This document shows, piece by piece, positions 52,613-61,206 of a stretch of 64,000 nucleotides of DNA. The stretch lies in assembly GCA_964632755.1 (NCBI GenBank), contig CAZWDT010000002.1:1-64000 (forward strand). Direction: 5' to 3'. Both the position numbers and the translations under genes were made by a program. The notes below the pieces were generated by a model, which saw only the letters and a program-made list of their open reading frames with translations, searched no databases and was not told where the DNA came from. This stretch comes from JAFGMR01 sp964632755 (lineage in GTDB: Archaea; Halobacteriota; Methanosarcinia; Methanotrichales; Methanotrichaceae). Position 1 is the first letter of the stretch. Every line of letters begins with the position of its first letter.

Positions 52613-53008
52613 TCACATGCGACTGCGCACTGCAGGCAGAGCGGCTCGCTCTCGCTCCATCTCCCGCCGGCATCGGGGGCATATCTCCACCCAGGAGACC
52701 CCTTCTGAGTCCCTCTGCATCTCTTCGGGGACGACCTCGACGATTCGCTTCAGCATCGGCCTGGTTGCGAATGGCGTATGGCAGACTTGGCAGGGGATCA
52801 GCTCGAAGGATATCTGAAAATCCTCCCCCTCCGGGCTGATGGATAGGGCCTTTCCAGGACAGAACTCGACGCACAGGTCACAGAACTCCTCGCATCGAGA
52901 GAAATGTATCACCCTTTGCTCTCCGTCCTCGAGGGTAATCTTTCCCGAGGGACAGACGTTGGAGCAAGCCGAACAACCCAGACACCTGCTGGAATCCATG
53001 GATATCAT
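52613..53008 (-). CDS. 4Fe-4S ferredoxin with C-terminal zinc-ribbon-like domain
   Basis: 131 residues. Two clusters are held by CLGCSACSNVCPSG and CEEFCDLCVEFCPG. The tail has CQVCHTPF and, after 30 residues, CPRCRREM, a zinc-ribbon-like arrangement seen in iron-sulfur subunits of formate hydrogenlyase-type complexes. It follows the four-cluster ferredoxin gene with a four-base overlap and closes the fdhA transcription unit. Confidence 0.8.
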   Translation of the reverse strand: MISMDSSRCLGCSACSNVCPSGKITLEDGEQRVIHFSRCEEFCDLCVEFCPGKALSISPEGEDFQISFELIPCQVCHTPFATRPMLKRIVEVVPEEMQRDSEGVSWVEICPRCRREMERERAALPAVRSRM

Positions 53009-53448
53009 CTCGTCTTCCTCCTCTCAATGATCGAGGCTTGGGCCGCCTTGTACCTTGCCCTGCGGTGAACGACATCATAGTCAACGGATAGGGCTTGTGC
53101 AGGACAGGTGGCAACACAGGTTGGAAGCTCGGATGGATAGCAGAGGTCGCACTTATGGGCAAGCTTATCGGACCAGATCACGCCAAAGGGGCAGGCAAGT
53201 GTGCAGATGCCACAGCCCGTGCATTTGGCAGCATCGAAGGATACTCGATCCCCGTCGGTCGTAAGGGCCCCCGAGTAGCAGGCCTTGGCACATGTGGCAT
53301 CCTTGCAATGGTGGCAGAGAAGCGGCACGGCTGCGCGCCCATCGGCGAAAAGAACTGCGATATGAGGCTCTCCGTTGTGTTCCCTCTTGCAAGCGACCTC
53401 GCAGGCCTTGCACCCTATGCACCTCAATACATCGACGTATACCGGCAT
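53005..53448 (-). CDS. Four-cluster ferredoxin-like iron-sulfur subunit (HycB/FdhB type)
   Basis: 147 residues with MPVYVDVLRCIGCKACEVACK, then CHHCKDATCAKACYSG, CTGCGICTLACPFG and CDLCYPSELPTCVATCPAQ, i.e. sets of Cys for four [4Fe-4S] clusters. This is the electron-transfer subunit type of molybdopterin oxidoreductases. Its ATG directly follows the fdhA stop. It presumably carries electrons from FdhA to the next ferredoxin or to the glutamate synthase. Confidence 0.85.
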   Translation of the reverse strand: MPVYVDVLRCIGCKACEVACKREHNGEPHIAVLFADGRAAVPLLCHHCKDATCAKACYSGALTTDGDRVSFDAAKCTGCGICTLACPFGVIWSDKLAHKCDLCYPSELPTCVATCPAQALSVDYDVVHRRARYKAAQASIIERRKTR

Positions 53449-55485
53449 CTAATCCCTCCGGGCGAGATTGCAGGCGGCCACCTTGAACTCAGGGATCCCG
53501 GCAACCTCGTCCCTTGCACCGCTAGTGAGGATGTTCGCTCCCGGAAAGTGAAACGGCATGAAAATAACGCTAGAGGGAACCCTCTCTGTGATCCGGGCCA
53601 AGGCTTCCGTCGTTCCCCTGGCGGTGGATACGACGACCATATCGCCTTTTATGATGCCAAGCCTTAGGGCATCCTTGGGGTTGATCTCGGCGAAGGCCTC
53701 CGGCTCTCGCTCCGCGAGGGAGGGGCTTCTCCTGGTCATCGATCCGGCGTTATGATGGACGGCGATCCTTCCGGTCGTAAGCGTGAAAGGGAACTCGCCG
53801 GAAGGCCCTTCGGCCGGAGGCCGGAAGGATACGGGCAGGATCCGGCCCCTTCCGTCCTTCGTCTTGAAGGCCTCGGTATAAAGGATGGGAGTTCCTGGGT
53901 GATCTTGGCTCGGGCAGGGCCAGATTATGCTCGTAGCATTGAGCCGGGATCTAGTGACCCCCCCATAGGCGGGAACGGTTCTGTTGATCTCGGAGAGGAC
54001 CTCCTCGGCCCCGGCGTAATCGAAGTTCAATCCCATGCGATTTGCCACCTGACAGACTATCCAGAGATCCGAACGGGCCTCGCCTGGAGGGCGAACCGCC
54101 CGATTGGTCCATTGGATCCGTCTCTCGGTGGAGGTGAAAGTCCCCTCCTTCTCCGCCCAGCAAGCAGCGGGGAGGACTAGATCGGCCAGCTGGGCAGTAG
54201 ACGTCATGAAGATATCCTGGACGACCAGGAAATCGAGCGAGGAGAGCACCTCCTTGACATGGTGGCTGTTGGACTCCGAGTTCACCGGGTCCTCCCCCAC
54301 GATATACATCGCTTTGATCCTTCCGTCTTTTGCTCCATCGATCATCTCGGGGGCGGTCAGGCCTCGGCCAAGGGGAAGGGATTGCGCATCCCAGGCCATG
54401 GAGAAGGCCCCCACGGTTGCCGGATCGTCGGCTGGGCGGTACCCTGGATAGAACTCGGCAAGCGCGCCCATATCGCATGCCCCCTGAACGTTGTTCTGGC
54501 CACGGAGAGGAAGCACGCCAGTCCCTTCCCTCCCTATCTGGCCGCAGATTAGGGCCAGGTTGGCCAAAGCTTGGACGTTATCCGTCCCCGTTGTATGCTG
54601 AGTTATCCCCATGGAGTAGACGATCGATGAGGCCGGGGATAGGGCATAGGCCTCTGCTGCCTGGAAGATCAGTTGAGCTGGAATGCCGCAGATCTCCTCC
54701 GCCCACTCCGTGGTGCAGCCCTTCAGCGCCTCCACAAGATCCGGGCAGCCTCTTGTACGAGTGGCTATGAACTTCTCATCCATCCAGCCCTCGTCGATGA
54801 TCAGCCTGGCCATGGCGTTTAGAAGGGCAACGTCAGTCCCTGGCCGGATCTGGAGGAATATATCCGCGAGCCAGGCGGTCGGTGTGTAGCGGGGATCGGC
54901 TACGATCACGACCGCCCCCGCATCCTTTGCCCGATGGATCCATTGTGTGATCACGGGGTGGTTCTCGGCGAGGTTTGAGCCTATTATGAAGATACATCTG
55001 GAGTTGGCTAGATCAGGGATTGGATTGGTCATCCCAGCGGCGCCCAGGGAGCGATTCAGCCCCACAACGGACGGCGCATGGCAGAGGCGTGCACAATTGT
55101 CGACGTTCTTCGATCCCAGGGAACGGGCCAGCTTTTGGATGAGGTAGTTCTCCTCATTCGTGCACTTCGACGATGCTAGGAACCCCAGGGATGGAGGTCC
55201 CCCCCCCTTCAAGGCCTTGGCTAACTGCCGGGCGACTACGTCGAGAGCCTCCTCCCAGCTGATGCGAGCCCATATATCGCCCACCTTCTTCATGGGGCAA
55301 GTGAGACGATCTTTATTGTTGATCACCTCAAGGGAGGCGTTGCCTTTGGGACAGAGGGCGCCTTGGCTCACCGGATGTTGGGGATTGTACTCGATTCCCA
55401 TGGCGAGGCCCCTCTCAGTCGTGATCTGCAGTTCACATCCTACGGCACAGTAAGGACAGACGGTGGATACGGTCGATCTGGGCAT
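53449..55485 (-). CDS. fdhA: Formate-dehydrogenase-like molybdopterin oxidoreductase, alpha subunit
   Basis: 678 residues. N-terminal [4Fe-4S] ligands Cys10, Cys13, Cys17 and Cys45 (CPYCAVGC...LCPKG). The active site is CARLCHAPSVVGL with Cys135 in the place of selenocysteine in FdhF-type formate dehydrogenases, followed by His136. Further motifs QIGREGTGVLPLRGQNNVQGACDMG and the C-terminal VHHNAGSMTRRSPSLAEREPEAFAEINP are those of FdhA. F420-dependent FdhB is absent; the partners are iron-sulfur proteins. It follows the GXGXG glutamate-synthase gene by about 68 bases, so cotranscription with it is likely. Formate is the probable substrate but other Mo/W chemistry is possible. Confidence 0.88.
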   Translation of the reverse strand: MPRSTVSTVCPYCAVGCELQITTERGLAMGIEYNPQHPVSQGALCPKGNASLEVINNKDRLTCPMKKVGDIWARISWEEALDVVARQLAKALKGGGPPSLGFLASSKCTNEENYLIQKLARSLGSKNVDNCARLCHAPSVVGLNRSLGAAGMTNPIPDLANSRCIFIIGSNLAENHPVITQWIHRAKDAGAVVIVADPRYTPTAWLADIFLQIRPGTDVALLNAMARLIIDEGWMDEKFIATRTRGCPDLVEALKGCTTEWAEEICGIPAQLIFQAAEAYALSPASSIVYSMGITQHTTGTDNVQALANLALICGQIGREGTGVLPLRGQNNVQGACDMGALAEFYPGYRPADDPATVGAFSMAWDAQSLPLGRGLTAPEMIDGAKDGRIKAMYIVGEDPVNSESNSHHVKEVLSSLDFLVVQDIFMTSTAQLADLVLPAACWAEKEGTFTSTERRIQWTNRAVRPPGEARSDLWIVCQVANRMGLNFDYAGAEEVLSEINRTVPAYGGVTRSRLNATSIIWPCPSQDHPGTPILYTEAFKTKDGRGRILPVSFRPPAEGPSGEFPFTLTTGRIAVHHNAGSMTRRSPSLAEREPEAFAEINPKDALRLGIIKGDMVVVSTARGTTEALARITERVPSSVIFMPFHFPGANILTSGARDEVAGIPEFKVAACNLARRD

Positions 55486-55553
55486 ATTTATCCTGTTCCA
55501 ATCAGTCCCTCATGATCTGCAATATCCTCGATCGAGTCGGCCGGACAATAGTC

Positions 55554-56372
55554 CTAGTAGGCATAGATCTTTCCATAAGGCCTCTTGGAGATCGGGGATA
55601 TCTTGATCATATTCCCCTCTGAGATCTCCTCCTTGCACATCCCAATCTCCGGGAACCGGTCCAGGAACTCTCCCACGTATCGGTCCAGTATGGCTCGATC
55701 CTCCTCGTCGAGGGGCGAGATCTCCACCTCCTGGCCCAACTGGCTGGGCATAAGATCGCCCCTGAGGTAGATGACGCCGCCGTGCATCCCAGTCCCTATG
55801 TAGTTCGCGAGGTGCGGCTTGCCTCCAAGGCCTAGCAGTATCACTATACCTCCTGCCATGTACTCGCCCAGGAAGTCTTGGGAAGTGCCTCCGATCACCA
55901 ACACCGGCTTCTTGTCCATGTATTCCTTCATGTGGAGGGCCGTCCTGTATCCCACGTCTTCCTTGACGAAGATCTTGCCTCCCCGCATGGACATTCCGAG
56001 CACGTCCCCGGCCCTGCCTTGCACGGTTATCTCGCCATCGTCCATGGTGTTTCCCACGCCGTCTTGGACGTTGCCATGGACCATTATGCGATGGCCGCTT
56101 AGGAAGGCCCCCAGGTCATTGCCTGGAGTGCCCACGATCTCGATATCCAGCGGTATCATTAGGCCAAAGAGCCTGGTTCCGATGTACCTCTGGCCACATA
56201 TATTCTTCAGCAGGAAGTGGCGCGTCCCATTCAGCATGCAGTTGCGGAGCAGGTTGTTGAGCTCCTTGCTGGGCATGCCGGTTGCATCTATCTCCACCTC
56301 GCCTACCCTCCAGCTCTTTACCGCATTGAGGGCCGGTCCGGCCGTCCCGCAATCTATCAACTGTGCTTCCAT
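55554..56372 (-). CDS. Archaeal glutamate synthase, GXGXG (alpha-3) subunit
   Basis: 272 residues. The beta-helix GXGXG pattern is seen in GGYGDVL-type repeats, here GRAGDVLGMSMRGGKIFVKEDVG and GGIVILLGLGGKPHLANYIGTGMHGGVIYLRG. This domain corresponds to the C-terminal part of bacterial GltB and channels ammonia between active sites. In archaea it is encoded separately. It follows the FMN subunit and precedes fdhA. Confidence 0.88.
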   Translation of the reverse strand: MEAQLIDCGTAGPALNAVKSWRVGEVEIDATGMPSKELNNLLRNCMLNGTRHFLLKNICGQRYIGTRLFGLMIPLDIEIVGTPGNDLGAFLSGHRIMVHGNVQDGVGNTMDDGEITVQGRAGDVLGMSMRGGKIFVKEDVGYRTALHMKEYMDKKPVLVIGGTSQDFLGEYMAGGIVILLGLGGKPHLANYIGTGMHGGVIYLRGDLMPSQLGQEVEISPLDEEDRAILDRYVGEFLDRFPEIGMCKEEISEGNMIKISPISKRPYGKIYAY

Positions 56373-56391
56373 GATTACAGACCTCCTGTTC

Positions 56392-57903
56392 TTATTCGCC
56401 TGCTCCTTTCACCCCGAGGACATCGAGCTCCCACTCGTAGAGCCCCACGCCTCGAAGGTGATCTCGGTTTCCTCGAAGGCTCTCAATGGCGTTGATGCCC
56501 ATGCCGCCCAACATCTCCTTGATCTCATGAGACCAAGCTGTGAGCAGATTGACCAGACGCTGAGAGGCGATTCTGGTGTCTAACCTCCCTGCCAGGCGGG
56601 GATCTTGGGTGCATATTCCCCAGTTGCACTTGCCTGTGTAGCACTTCTGGCAGAGCGTGCATCCCATGGCTATCAGGGCTGCAGTTCCTATGTAGACGGC
56701 ATCTGCCCCGAGGGCGATGGCCTTGATCACGTCGGAGCTGCATCGGATGCCACCGCCGGCTATGATCGTACAGCGACTCCTCACCCCTTCCTCCCTTAGC
56801 CTTCTGTCCACTGCGGAGAGGGCAAGTTCGATGGGGATGCCAACGTTGTCCCGGATCGCCTTGGGTGCGGCCCCTGTGCCTCCCCTCATCCCGTCAATGG
56901 CCACTATGTCCGCACCCGCTCGGACTATTCCCGAGGCAATGGCTGCGATGTTGTGCACCGCTGCCACCTTGACCGATATGGGCAACTCGTAGTTCGTGGC
57001 TTCTTTGAGGGCGTAGATGAGCATGGAGAGGTCCTCTATGGAGTAGATGTCGTGATGGGGGGCTGGTGAGATGGCGTCCGTCCCCTCGGGGATCATCCTC
57101 GTTGCAGCAACCTTTGAAGAGACCTTCTCCGCTGGGAGATGGCCGCCTATCCCCGGCTTGGCTCCTTGTCCAACTTTTATCTCGATCGCTCTCGCACAGT
57201 TCAGGTACTCTGCATCGATGCCGAAGCGGCCCGATGCCACCTGCACCGTAGCATAGCGTCCAAACTCCGCTCGCATGTCTCGAGGCAGGCCCCCCTCTCC
57301 CGTGTTGAAGAGGGTGCCGAACTCGCGGGCGGCCATCGCCAGGGAGTTGAAGGCCTGGTAGCTTATGGCCCCATAGGACATGGCGGAGAAGAGAATGGGC
57401 GCTTCTATGGTGATGTTCGGGCCAAGCTCAGTGCTAATCTCGCCGCAATCGTCTATCTCGAGCAGGTCCGGCTTTCTGCCAAGGAACGTCCGGAGCTCCA
57501 TAGGCTCTCGAAGTGGATCAATGGACGGGTTTGTGACCTGGGATGCGTTCAGGACGATGTTGTCCCAGTAGATGCGAAGTGGCTTGTCGCTGCCGCAACC
57601 TGATAGGAGGACGCCTCCGGTCTCCGCCTGCTTCTTGAGGTCGTCTATCTTCTCCCTAGTCCAGGCCTCGTTGGGCCGATAGTAGGGGGGGGTGGGGCGG
57701 ACCACAAGGGCATTTTTGGGGCAGAATATAGCGCACCTCTGGCAGCCGGAGCACAACTTCTCGTTGGTTACCATCCGATCTGCAACCGGATCGTAGATGT
57801 GGGTTCCAAAGGCGCACTGCCGTTCGCAGCCGCGACATTGGTTGCAGGCCGACTCATCGCGGAATATCTGGAATTCAGGAAATAGGTAGGACCTCATTGG
57901 CAT
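56392..57903 (-). CDS. Archaeal glutamate synthase, FMN-binding synthase subunit
   Basis: 503 residues. The N-terminal part has two ferredoxin-type cluster sites (CNQCRGCERQC and CSGCQRCAIFCPK), which bring electrons in. The (beta/alpha)8 barrel has FSAMSYGAISYQAFNSLAMAAREFGT, DISPAPHHDIYSIEDL, VDGMRGGTGAAPKAIRDNVG and a CxxC-like CTLCQKCYTGKC block near the C-terminus. It reduces 2-oxoglutarate plus ammonia to glutamate. It overlaps the amidotransferase gene by about 10 bases. Confidence 0.92.
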   Translation of the reverse strand: MPMRSYLFPEFQIFRDESACNQCRGCERQCAFGTHIYDPVADRMVTNEKLCSGCQRCAIFCPKNALVVRPTPPYYRPNEAWTREKIDDLKKQAETGGVLLSGCGSDKPLRIYWDNIVLNASQVTNPSIDPLREPMELRTFLGRKPDLLEIDDCGEISTELGPNITIEAPILFSAMSYGAISYQAFNSLAMAAREFGTLFNTGEGGLPRDMRAEFGRYATVQVASGRFGIDAEYLNCARAIEIKVGQGAKPGIGGHLPAEKVSSKVAATRMIPEGTDAISPAPHHDIYSIEDLSMLIYALKEATNYELPISVKVAAVHNIAAIASGIVRAGADIVAIDGMRGGTGAAPKAIRDNVGIPIELALSAVDRRLREEGVRSRCTIIAGGGIRCSSDVIKAIALGADAVYIGTAALIAMGCTLCQKCYTGKCNWGICTQDPRLAGRLDTRIASQRLVNLLTAWSHEIKEMLGGMGINAIESLRGNRDHLRGVGLYEWELDVLGVKGAGE

Positions 57904-59021
57904 CCCCTCTCCGAGAGCTCGCCGACAACCGGCTCTCCGCCATTGGGGGTCCAGACCCGGTCGAGGTCCGGCGATATCAATCGGATGGAGGCCTCCTCTG
58001 AGGAGAGATAGAGCATCTCCCCCTTTGTGGCCGCGGTCAGTGGCCGCAGCCTTATCCTGTCGGTGAGGCCTATCATCTCCCTCTGATTGGCTATGATTAT
58101 CGTGAATGGACCGTTTAAGAGGAGCGGGGCATATACCATTCTAAGCGCAGTCAAGAGCTTTCGAGCCTTTTCGTCCATCCGGTCGATGGATTTCCATACC
58201 GGCGGGGAGAGCACCTTGGATACTAGCTCTATTGGCAGCCTCTGCCTTCTCATCAGCAGGTCAACGGCGTAGGTGATAACCTCCGTATCGGTGAATAGCG
58301 TGCATTTGTAGCCGTACATCTCCAGATAGCGGCGGTTAGTTCCATACGAGGAGATCTCCCCGTTATGGACCACGGTCCAGTCGAGGAGGCCGAAGGGATG
58401 GGCTCCACCCCACCAGGCCTGGCTATTTGTAGGAAAACGACCATGCGCGGTCCAGATGTGGCCCCGATAGAGCCGGTCCAACATGAAATACTCCGATATC
58501 TCCTCGGGAAAGCCCACGCCCTTGAAGATGCCCATGTTCTTGCCGGAGGAGAAGACGCAAGCGTTCTCGATCTGGGTGTTCACCCACATGGACTTGGCAA
58601 CGACGTAATCGTCGTCGGAAAGCCTGGCCTCGTCCCCCTTCTTGTTGGGGGCAACGAAATATCTCCATAACAATGGAGGGTCCATCACCCTTACTTCATC
58701 GTCATGGGGGATCTCCTCATCGTAGACCAGGTCGAAGTTGGCGCATAGGAAGGCCTCGAACTCGTCCTTGGCCTCTCTCTTGACCTGCCTGTTACCTCCG
58801 GTGAACATCATATGCAGGGCGTAATACTCCTGGTATTGAGGGTAAATCCCATACGCAGCGAATCCTCCGCCCAGTCCGTTGCCGCGAACGTGCATATTGG
58901 CTATGGCTCTGGTAACACCCTCGCCGGTGAACCTTTCTCCATCCCGGTTCATCGCACCGAAGATGGAGCAGGAGCTTATCTCCTTCTCGTGGATCTCTCT
59001 TCTCACTCTTCTCTCCGTCAT
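57894..59021 (-). CDS. Archaeal glutamate synthase, class II glutamine amidotransferase subunit
   Basis: About 375 residues from ATG 59021 (59024 also possible). Catalytic Cys18 lies in EISSCSIFGAMNRDGERF; as in relatives it is internal, so a short propeptide must be removed before it can act as the N-terminal nucleophile. Other blocks are GNGLGGGFAAYG, GHIWTAHGRFPTNSQAWWGGAHPF and VVHNGEISSYGTNRRYLE. It releases ammonia from glutamine for the synthase subunit. The longer frame to 59141 would put the start upstream of the promoter element at 59118-59152, so it is rejected. Confidence 0.88.
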   Translation of the reverse strand: MTERRVRREIHEKEISSCSIFGAMNRDGERFTGEGVTRAIANMHVRGNGLGGGFAAYGIYPQYQEYYALHMMFTGGNRQVKREAKDEFEAFLCANFDLVYDEEIPHDDEVRVMDPPLLWRYFVAPNKKGDEARLSDDDYVVAKSMWVNTQIENACVFSSGKNMGIFKGVGFPEEISEYFMLDRLYRGHIWTAHGRFPTNSQAWWGGAHPFGLLDWTVVHNGEISSYGTNRRYLEMYGYKCTLFTDTEVITYAVDLLMRRQRLPIELVSKVLSPPVWKSIDRMDEKARKLLTALRMVYAPLLLNGPFTIIIANQREMIGLTDRIRLRPLTAATKGEMLYLSSEEASIRLISPDLDRVWTPNGGEPVVGELSERGCQ

Positions 59022-59117
59022 CATCGCCTCAAAGCATGAATCTGCTAAGCAAGCAAGCGTGCTGCCTGTTAGGAACCCCATTGACGATTGCCATCCCCAT
59101 ACGTCTCGACGTCGCTT

Positions 59118-59152
59118 TATATGTGTTTGAGAGATTTTCACAAAACTTATGA
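59118..59152 (-). promoter_or_regulatory. Shared promoter/operator element before glutamate synthase genes
   Basis: On the minus strand it reads TCATAAGTTTTGTGAAAATC, then TCTCAAACACATATA. It matches the element before glnA (60646-60680) at 28 of 35 positions without gaps. The ATATA end acts as TATA box (start about 59093) and the conserved upstream part is a candidate nitrogen-response operator. Confidence 0.6.
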
Positions 59153-59267
59153 TCTCTTGGGACTTGGCTAGGGGAGTGCCGGGGCTCTAACCCCGGCAAT
59201 CAGATATCCTTCTATCAGCTCCAAACCTCTTCTATCCGGCAAGGGCCAAGGGAGTAGGAGTTATCCC

Positions 59268-60602
59268 CTAAAGCAGGGGAAGATACCTCTCCAGCTCCCA
59301 TTGGGTCACGTTCATTCGGTATGCGTCCCATTCCTTTCTCTTGTTGGCGAGGAAGGCATGAAATACATGCTCTCCCAGCGCTTCCCTCACGAGCTTGCTC
59401 TTCTCCGTGAGATCGATTGCCTCGTTCAGGCTTCCTGGAAGGGATGAGATCCCGGCGCTTGTCCTCTCGGCATCGGTCATGTGGTAGACATCTTTCTCCT
59501 GGGGATCGGGTATGTCGTACCGGTTGTTGATCCCGGCAAGGCCAGCTGCCAGCATTACCGAGAAGGCCAGGTACGGGTTGGCGGCTGGATCGGCGCTTCT
59601 GTACTCCACCCTGGTCGCGGTCTCTTTGCCTGGTTTATACATGGGAACCCTCACCAATGTGGACCGGTTCCTTCGAGCCCAGCAGATGTAGACAGGGGCC
59701 TCGTAGCCGGGAACAAGCCTCTTGTAGGAGTTGATCCACTGGTTGGTAACCGCGGTTATCTCAGGGGCGTGCTTTAAGAGGCCGCCGATGTAGTTCCTGG
59801 CCTCCTCGGACAAGTGGTACTTGTCTCCCGGATCGAAGAAGGCGTTCCTCTTGCCCTTGAAGAGCGATTGATGAACGTGCATCCCCGATCCATTCTGACC
59901 GAAGATCGGCTTTGGCATGAACGAAGCATGATAGCCATAGCGACTCGCCACTTCCTTCACAACGATCTTGTAGGTCATGCAGGTGTCGGCCATGTTGAGG
60001 GCGTCCTTATACCTGAGATCGATCTCGTGCTGGGATGGGGCTACCTCGTGATGGCTGTACTCGACATCTATTCCCATGGAGTCCAGGGTGAGGATGGTGT
60101 CCCGACGCAGATCGCTTGCAGCATCCATGGTGGTAAGGTCAAAGTAGCCGCCATGGTCCAGTATCTCCGTGGTGTGCTCGTTCTTGAAGTAGAAGAACTC
60201 GAGCTCAGGACCTACGTTGAACGTATATCCCTTATCCTTGAGCCTCTCCAGGTTCCTCTTGAGAACATATCTGGGATCGGCCTCATAGGGGGTGCCATCG
60301 GGATTGAGGATATCGCAGAACATCCTCGCGACAGCGTTCTCCTTCTGCCGCCAGGGCAGTATCTGGAAGGTCGTAGGATCGGGGACGGCGACCATGTCGC
60401 TCTCGTTGATCCGAGCGAAGCCTTCGATGGAGGATCCGTCGAAGCCCATTCCCTCTTCGAAAGCCCCTTCGAGCTCTGAGGTGTTTATCGCGAAGCTCTT
60501 TGGCGTTCCTAGTATGTCCGTGAACCATATCCTCACGAACCTCACGTTATTCTTCTCCACTGCGGCGAAGAGTTCGTCCTTGGTCCTTATGTTTTCGGCC
60601 AT
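59268..60602 (-). CDS. glnA: Glutamine synthetase, type I
   Basis: Assimilates ammonia into glutamine at ATP cost. 444 residues, standard for archaeal type I enzymes. Motifs are GFDGSSIEGFARINESDM, the metal-binding NVGPELEFFYF, EVAPSQHEIDLRY, the GSGMHVHQSL and NRSTLVRVPM block, and EYRSADPAANPYLA. It is preceded by the shared nitrogen-type promoter element and separated from the glutamate-synthase genes by a second copy of it, so the two units are probably coregulated. Confidence 0.95.
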   Translation of the reverse strand: MAENIRTKDELFAAVEKNNVRFVRIWFTDILGTPKSFAINTSELEGAFEEGMGFDGSSIEGFARINESDMVAVPDPTTFQILPWRQKENAVARMFCDILNPDGTPYEADPRYVLKRNLERLKDKGYTFNVGPELEFFYFKNEHTTEILDHGGYFDLTTMDAASDLRRDTILTLDSMGIDVEYSHHEVAPSQHEIDLRYKDALNMADTCMTYKIVVKEVASRYGYHASFMPKPIFGQNGSGMHVHQSLFKGKRNAFFDPGDKYHLSEEARNYIGGLLKHAPEITAVTNQWINSYKRLVPGYEAPVYICWARRNRSTLVRVPMYKPGKETATRVEYRSADPAANPYLAFSVMLAAGLAGINNRYDIPDPQEKDVYHMTDAERTSAGISSLPGSLNEAIDLTEKSKLVREALGEHVFHAFLANKRKEWDAYRMNVTQWELERYLPLL

Positions 60603-60645
60603 CTTATTGCCTCTTCTATAGTCTGCTCCCTTGCGGTAGAAAATA

Positions 60646-60680
60646 TATATCTATTTGAGATCGATTCACAAAAGTTATGA
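60646..60680 (-). promoter_or_regulatory. glnA: Shared promoter/operator element before glnA
   Basis: On the minus strand: TCATAACTTTTGTGAATCGA, then TCTCAAATAGATATA. The ATATA end lies 44-48 bases from the glnA ATG, predicting a start near 60622 and a short leader. It matches 59118-59152 at 28 of 35 positions. Confidence 0.65.
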
Positions 60681-60947
60681 AGAATAACAACCTCCAATTA
60701 TTCAGCTATTCTGGAAAATACTTAACAATTGTCTGGCTGCAATTCCGATAGGATCTTTCAGCGGCCCCTCCCACCCCAAGGATACGGCCTGGCCTTTTAT
60801 AGGGTGACGGAGGCGCTCTCCTATGAACTCTTATGAACGATTATGAAGCCTCTTCCAGGGACTAATGCGCATCGGACGATGGCCCCCTGGACAAGAAAAC
60901 CACAATCTTTATCATCGATAAGGGAAGCTAGGGGAATAGGAGGTATC
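60681..60947. other. Gap before the small membrane peptide gene
   Basis: No gene. A TATA-like TTTTATAGGG lies near 60795-60804 and another TTTATCATCG near 60908; both could serve the plus-strand gene at 60948. Confidence 0.3.
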
Positions 60948-61067
60948 ATGGATCTATTGTCCGTCATTGAGATCGTCCAGGGCATCCTGGTCTTGGGGAT
61001 CATGCTTCTGATCTTGGGGGCAGGGTTCAAGGTATGGAAGTGGAACTATACGGTCCCGCCCAAGTGA
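60948..61067 (+). CDS. 39-residue single-helix membrane peptide
   Basis: MDLLSVIEIVQGILVLGIML, then LILGAGFKVWKWNY and TVPPK. One membrane helix with an aromatic and basic C-terminal cap. The strong site AGGAGGTA (60937-60944) with five-base spacing before ATG makes real translation likely. Function unknown; possible regulator or subunit of a membrane complex. Confidence 0.65.
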   Translation: MDLLSVIEIVQGILVLGIMLLILGAGFKVWKWNYTVPPK

Positions 61068-61120
61068 GCACCTATAGGCTCTCCATTTTTATATCGATGG
61101 GCTCGGCATAGGTCTGATCT

Positions 61121-61141
61121 CGGAACGCAAAGCTCGTTCCG
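61121..61141. other. Small perfect hairpin between convergent genes
   Basis: CGGAACG, seven-base loop, CGTTCCG. No T-tract follows; role uncertain, possibly mRNA 3' end. Confidence 0.25.
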
Positions 61142-61206
61142 ACAAGCTGATTGGCGTCTCCCCGCCATCTTAGGGCTTATCGAAGGCTTTTCTCGCGGGC
61201 CGAGGG

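Noticed and set aside
59022..59141. Longer N-terminus of the glutamate-synthase amidotransferase subunit
   Set aside because: The most upstream start lies inside the promoter element shared with glnA, and the extra residues do not fit the family.
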